In this document: positions 5,452 to 8,135 of the stretch, piece by piece
Position numbering within the stretch: the stretch's first letter is position 1
Layout of the letters: every line of letters starts with the position of its first letter
Source: CALVJJ01 sp045538425
GTDB lineage: Bacteria > Bacillota > Clostridia > Christensenellales > UBA1242
Reading direction: 5' to 3'
NCBI GenBank assembly: GCA_045538425.1
Contig: JAZSRJ010000006.1
Coordinates: 1-8,135 of the forward strand
Length of the DNA: 8,135 nucleotides
The notes under the pieces: model-generated
Database searches by the model: none
What the model saw: the letters and a program-made list of their open reading frames with translations, nothing else
Told to the model about the DNA's origin: nothing
Made by a program: the position numbers and the translations under genes

Positions 5452-7032
5452 CTATTCACTCTTTTGGTCAAGATAGTCATCATAACTGATAGATCTATCA
5501 AATACTTTTTGACCATTCTTAATTTCAATAATACGATCAGCAACAGTATTCATAATTTCTTGGTCAGCAGATGCAAAAATCATGCTTCCTTTGAAATTAG
5601 TCATACCTTTGTTGAGTGCTGTAATACTTTCCAAGTCTAAGTGGTTGGTTGGCTCGTCCATAATAAGCACATTACCACTGGTAAGCATCATACGAGCAAG
5701 CATACAACGCACTTTTTCTCCACCAGACAAGACATTGGCTTTTTTCAATGCTTCTTGACCTGAAAACAACATACGACCTAGCCAACTACGAAGGAAGGTT
5801 TCGTCATGTTCTTTACTCCATTGACCAATCCATTCTACAAGAGTCATATCACATCCATCAAAATAACTGCTATTATTTTGTGGCAAATATGTTGTCGTAA
5901 TTGTTTGACCCCATTTTACTGTACCACTATCTGCTTTATCTACACCTGCTAAGATATCAAACAATTTTGTAAGTGCTTGGCTATTGTCTGCAAGGAATGC
6001 AATCTTTTCCCCTTTATTCAACTTAAATGATAGATCCTTAAAGTATCCTTCTTTTGTCAAATTCTCAACAAACAATACATCATTACCAATCTCTCTTTCA
6101 AAACGGAAATCAATATAAGGATATTTTCTCATACTTGGCTTAATATCTTCAATGGTCAATTTTTCCAACTCTTTCTTTCTAGAAGTTGCTTGTTTTGACT
6201 TACTAGCATTGGCAGAGAATCTTTGGATAAATTCTTGCAATTCTTTTGCTCTTGCTTCTGCTTTTTTGTTTTGTTCTTTTTGTTGACGAAGCATCAATTG
6301 ACTGGTTTCGTACCAGAAATCGTAGTTACCAACAAAGATGTTGATTTTTCCATAGTCTACATCACAAATATGGGTACAAACACGATTGAGGAAGTGTCTA
6401 TTGTGACTAACAATAATAGTTGTATTTTCAAAGTCAACCAAATAATCTTCCAACCATCTAATCGTCTTAGCATCCAAGTTGTTGGTAGGCTCGTCTAAAA
6501 TCAAAATATCTGGATTGCCAAATAGACTTTGTGCAAGCAATACTTTTACTTTTGTCTTACCATCAAGATCCCCCATGAGTGTATAATGGACACTTTCTGG
6601 AACACCAAGTCCGTTAAGCAAGTTTTGTGCTTCACTTTCTGCTTCCCAACCATTGAGATCCATAAACTCTGCTTCTAATTCACCTGCTCTAATACCATCG
6701 GCTTCTGTAAAGTCTGCCTTGTTGTACAAAGCATCTTTTTCTTCCATGATCTCCACTAATCTCTTATGCCCAGCAAGCACAGTATCTACAACTGTCTTAT
6801 GGTCAAAAGCATTTTGGTTTTGTTGCAAGACACTAAGACGTTCGCCTTTGTCTATCACAATATCTCCCTTATTAGGTTCTAAATCACCAGCAAGAAGTTT
6901 TAAGAATGTACTTTTCCCTGCACCATTAGCCCCAATAACACCATAGCAATTGCCTTTGGTAAACTTCAAATTAACTTCATCAAACAATACTCTACTACCA
7001 AATTGTAGTCTTACATTATTAACTGTAATCAT
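5452..7032 (-). CDS. ybiT: ABC-F family ATPase, YbiT/YkpA subgroup
   Basis: This 526-residue soluble protein has two ATP-binding cassettes and no membrane segment, the ABC-F plan of ribosome-associated translation factors. It resembles E. coli YbiT (about 530 residues) throughout, including the arm region at about 92-140 and the linker motif RFSANASKSKQATSR (271-285). NBD1 has an intact Walker A (GANGAGKS, 34-41), Walker B ILILDE (176-181) and His210, but its signature is degenerate (LDGKTK, 156-161). YbiT also has a degenerate signature there. NBD2 keeps LSGGEK (435-440) and Walker B VLIMDE (455-460). Its Walker A is degenerate (ADNSQALT, 348-355, Leu354 in place of Lys), and Ala489 replaces the switch His. 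One composite ATP site therefore looks intact and the other dead. The gene is full length and undamaged, so it is probably functional. The start at 7032 has AAAGGAG five bases upstream. It heads the unit with the hydrolase and acyltransferase genes. Confidence 0.94.
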   Translation of the reverse strand: MITVNNVRLQFGSRVLFDEVNLKFTKGNCYGVIGANGAGKSTFLKLLAGDLEPNKGDIVIDKGERLSVLQQNQNAFDHKTVVDTVLAGHKRLVEIMEEKDALYNKADFTEADGIRAGELEAEFMDLNGWEAESEAQNLLNGLGVPESVHYTLMGDLDGKTKVKVLLAQSLFGNPDILILDEPTNNLDAKTIRWLEDYLVDFENTTIIVSHNRHFLNRVCTHICDVDYGKINIFVGNYDFWYETSQLMLRQQKEQNKKAEARAKELQEFIQRFSANASKSKQATSRKKELEKLTIEDIKPSMRKYPYIDFRFEREIGNDVLFVENLTKEGYFKDLSFKLNKGEKIAFLADNSQALTKLFDILAGVDKADSGTVKWGQTITTTYLPQNNSSYFDGCDMTLVEWIGQWSKEHDETFLRSWLGRMLFSGQEALKKANVLSGGEKVRCMLARMMLTSGNVLIMDEPTNHLDLESITALNKGMTNFKGSMIFASADQEIMNTVADRIIEIKNGQKVFDRSISYDDYLDQKSE

Positions 7033-7056
7033 ATCTACTCCTTTTACATCTTACTC

Positions 7057-7085
7057 ATTGTATCAAAAAAATAAGAAAAAGAAAA
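7057..7085 (-). promoter_or_regulatory. Candidate extended -10 promoter close to ybiT
   Basis: On the minus strand TGA precedes TACAAT (7062 to 7057), an extended -10 box. The -35 position at 17 bases is TTTTCT (7085 to 7080), only a partial match. A transcript from here would have a leader of about 20 bases. It competes as an explanation with the hairpin at the same place and with the upstream candidate at 7118-7148. Confidence 0.35.
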
Positions 7086-7107
7086 GGGTTTTTTCTCTTT
7101 TCCTTTT
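7065..7107 (-). terminator. Weak terminator-like hairpin in the ybiT leader
   Basis: On the minus strand AAAAGGAAAAG (7107 to 7097) pairs with CTTTTCTTTTT (7086 to 7076) at ten of eleven positions, with a ten-base loop. After CTTA a run of seven T follows (7071 to 7065). The stem is almost all A-T, so it is weak. It lies about 30 bases before the ybiT start, where some ABC-F genes carry an attenuator. It may equally be a chance product of purine/pyrimidine tracts. Confidence 0.25.
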
Positions 7108-7117
7108 ATCTATCTTA

Positions 7118-7148
7118 ATAATAGCATTTTTTGTGTTACATGAGACAA
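7118..7148 (-). promoter_or_regulatory. Candidate upstream promoter of ybiT
   Basis: On the minus strand TGC precedes TATTAT (7123 to 7118), an extended -10 box with five of six matches. The best -35 is TTGTCT (7148 to 7143) at a long 19-base spacing. A start near 7111 would give an 80-base leader that includes the terminator-like hairpin at 7065-7107. Confidence 0.3.
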
Positions 7149-7201
7149 ACACCATCCTTTTGTCACAATTTGACGAAATTATAATAATTCTATCAATCTG
7201 T

Positions 7202-7230
7202 TTGTATTTATGAGTATGATTTGATAAAAT
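7202..7230 (+). promoter_or_regulatory. Candidate promoter of the glycosyltransferase gene
   Basis: TTGTAT (7202-7207) and TAAAAT (7225-7230) stand 17 bases apart, and TGA directly before the -10 gives an extended -10 box. A start near 7237 would leave a leader of under 30 bases. A perfect TATAAT at 7180-7185 is an alternative -10, but it has no acceptable -35 at 16-18 bases. Confidence 0.5.
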
Positions 7231-7264
7231 AACAATAGGGACACTAACGCCCCTTGGAGGAATT

Positions 7265-8135
7265 ATGAATATTACAATTATTTGTGACGTGTTTGGGGAA
7301 GAAAACAACGGGACTACTATTACCGCTTCCAGACTAATCAACGGACTAGAACAACGTGGACACAAAGTTACAGTTTTATCTACATATGAAAGTGAAAATA
7401 AAGAAAAATTCGTTACAGCGAAAAAAAGAAGTTTTGGTCCATTCAACAATTATATTGCAAAGAATGGTGTAAAACTTGCTGTAGCAGATAAAGATATTAT
7501 TACAAAAGCCGTAACTGGTGCAGATGTGGTACACATCATGTTGCCTTTTGCTCTTGGAAAACATGCATTGCCAATCTTAAAAGAACTAGATATTCCATTC
7601 ACAACTGCATTTCACGCCCAACCAGAGAATGTTACATCTCATATCTTTTTACAAAACTCAAAACTCGCCAATGGTTGGTTATATCGTCATTTTAATAAAA
7701 AATTGTATCGCCACACCAATTACATCCATTGCCCTACCAAATTCATCGCTGATCAACTAGACGAACATGGTTATCAAGCAAAAAAATATGTTATCTCTAA
7801 TGGTGTATCCAGAGACTTTCATAAGATACAAGCCGAAAAACCAGAAGAATTAAAAGACAAATTCTGTATCTTATTCTCCGGTAGATATAGTAGAGAAAAA
7901 AGACATGATTTACTGATTAAAGCAGTGGAGAAAAGCAAATATAAAGACCAAATTCAACTCATTTTTGCCGGTTGTGGTCCACTCAAAACCAAACTAGAGA
8001 AGATGGGTAAAAAATTACCAAATCCACCTCGTTTTGAATTTTTCAAAAAAGATCAACTCAATTACACCATCAACTATTGCGACTTATATGTTCACCCAGC
8101 CGATATAGAGATAGAAGCCATCTCTTGCCTTGAAG
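7265..8135 (+). CDS. GT4-type glycosyltransferase, C-terminus cut by window edge
   Basis: The visible 290 residues form the N-terminal domain and about half of the C-terminal domain of a GT-B-fold, family 4 retaining glycosyltransferase. Such enzymes move a sugar from a nucleotide-sugar donor to a lipid, glycan or other acceptor at the cytoplasmic membrane face. The N-terminus MNITIICDVFGEENNGTT and the following ASRLINGLEQRGHKVTVLS form the usual acceptor-side beta-alpha-beta with a glycine turn. TAFHAQPENV (115-123) is a likely active-site histidine loop. LFSGRYSREKRHD (203-215) begins the donor domain, FAGCGP (234-239) follows, and the EX7E motif ends the window with Glu282 and Glu290. The reading frame continues past the edge. 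The start at 7265 is supported by GGAGG (7256-7260) four bases upstream. The gene is divergent from ybiT. A role in glycolipid or envelope glycan synthesis is possible, but the acceptor is unknown. Confidence 0.9.
   Translation, partial: MNITIICDVFGEENNGTTITASRLINGLEQRGHKVTVLSTYESENKEKFVTAKKRSFGPFNNYIAKNGVKLAVADKDIITKAVTGADVVHIMLPFALGKHALPILKELDIPFTTAFHAQPENVTSHIFLQNSKLANGWLYRHFNKKLYRHTNYIHCPTKFIADQLDEHGYQAKKYVISNGVSRDFHKIQAEKPEELKDKFCILFSGRYSREKRHDLLIKAVEKSKYKDQIQLIFAGCGPLKTKLEKMGKKLPNPPRFEFFKKDQLNYTINYCDLYVHPADIEIEAISCLE

Noticed and set aside
5451..5543. A 31-residue N-terminal extension of the metallo-beta-lactamase-fold protein.
   Set aside because: It lies inside the end of ybiT in another frame and has no family similarity. 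The fold begins at MEIKCLV at 5450.
5452..7032. The idea that ybiT is a decaying pseudogene because of its missing motifs.
   Set aside because: The frame is intact and full length, it has a good ribosome binding site and conserved flanking motifs, and the losses concentrate on one composite site.
7180..7185. A perfect TATAAT on the plus strand as the glycosyltransferase promoter.
   Set aside because: No -35 match at 16-18 bases; TTGTCA at 7160-7165 is only 14 bases away. Kept only as an alternative to 7202-7230.
7237..7254. A small hairpin (AGGG with CCCT) before the glycosyltransferase ribosome binding site, as a possible riboswitch.
   Set aside because: It has only four to five pairs with a ten-base loop, which chance easily explains.
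7063..7449. A 128-codon minus-strand frame across the divergent intergenic region.
   Set aside because: It overlaps the glycosyltransferase 5' end antisense and runs through promoter and low-complexity tracts, with no recognisable motif.

Overview
The window looks like a housekeeping stretch of a low-GC, Gram-positive-type bacterium (Bacillota or a related uncultivated lineage). The pointers are AT-rich DNA, strong AGGAG-type ribosome binding sites, consensus TTGACA/TATAAT-like promoters, a tRNA-sensing T-box leader in front of pheS, and intrinsic terminators with U-tracts. The standard genetic code fits: the full-length proteins contain many Trp residues and none of the reading frames is broken by TGA. 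The exact lineage cannot be named from sequence alone. No tRNA, rRNA, CRISPR array, insertion sequence or phage gene was seen.

Layout from left to right. Positions 1-270 are non-coding. They hold a near-consensus promoter pointing left out of the window, a long AT-rich inverted repeat, and the terminator of the pheST operon. Positions 271-3701 carry pheT and pheS on the minus strand, encoding the two subunits of phenylalanyl-tRNA synthetase. Upstream of pheS, positions 3719-3955 form a complete T-box riboswitch with a Phe specifier codon, an antiterminator and a competing terminator. It is driven by a TTGACA-N17-TACAAT promoter at 3962-3990. Positions 3996-7032 hold a second, tightly packed minus-strand unit in the order ybiT-type ABC-F ATPase, metallo-beta-lactamase-fold hydrolase, PlsC-type acyltransferase. 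A 232-bp divergent intergenic region follows. At 7265 a GT4-type glycosyltransferase starts on the plus strand and is cut by the window edge exactly at its EX7E motif.

The pheST operon is the best understood part. When tRNA-Phe is uncharged, its CCA end should stabilise the antiterminator and let transcription reach pheS and pheT. The T-box promoter begins only five bases after the acyltransferase stop and no terminator separates them, so transcripts running in from the ybiT unit would also pass through the T-box switch. The ybiT unit mixes a translation-associated ATPase, a glyoxalase-II-like hydrolase and a membrane-lipid acyltransferase. No single pathway is evident.

No convincing undescribed system was found. 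The most interesting observation is in the ABC-F protein. Its second nucleotide-binding domain has lost the Walker A lysine and the switch histidine, while the first has lost its LSGGQ signature. This leaves one intact and one degenerate composite ATP site. Secondary points are a Thermus-like substrate pocket and a cysteine cluster in PheS, a possible attenuator in the ybiT leader, and the inverted repeat downstream of pheT.
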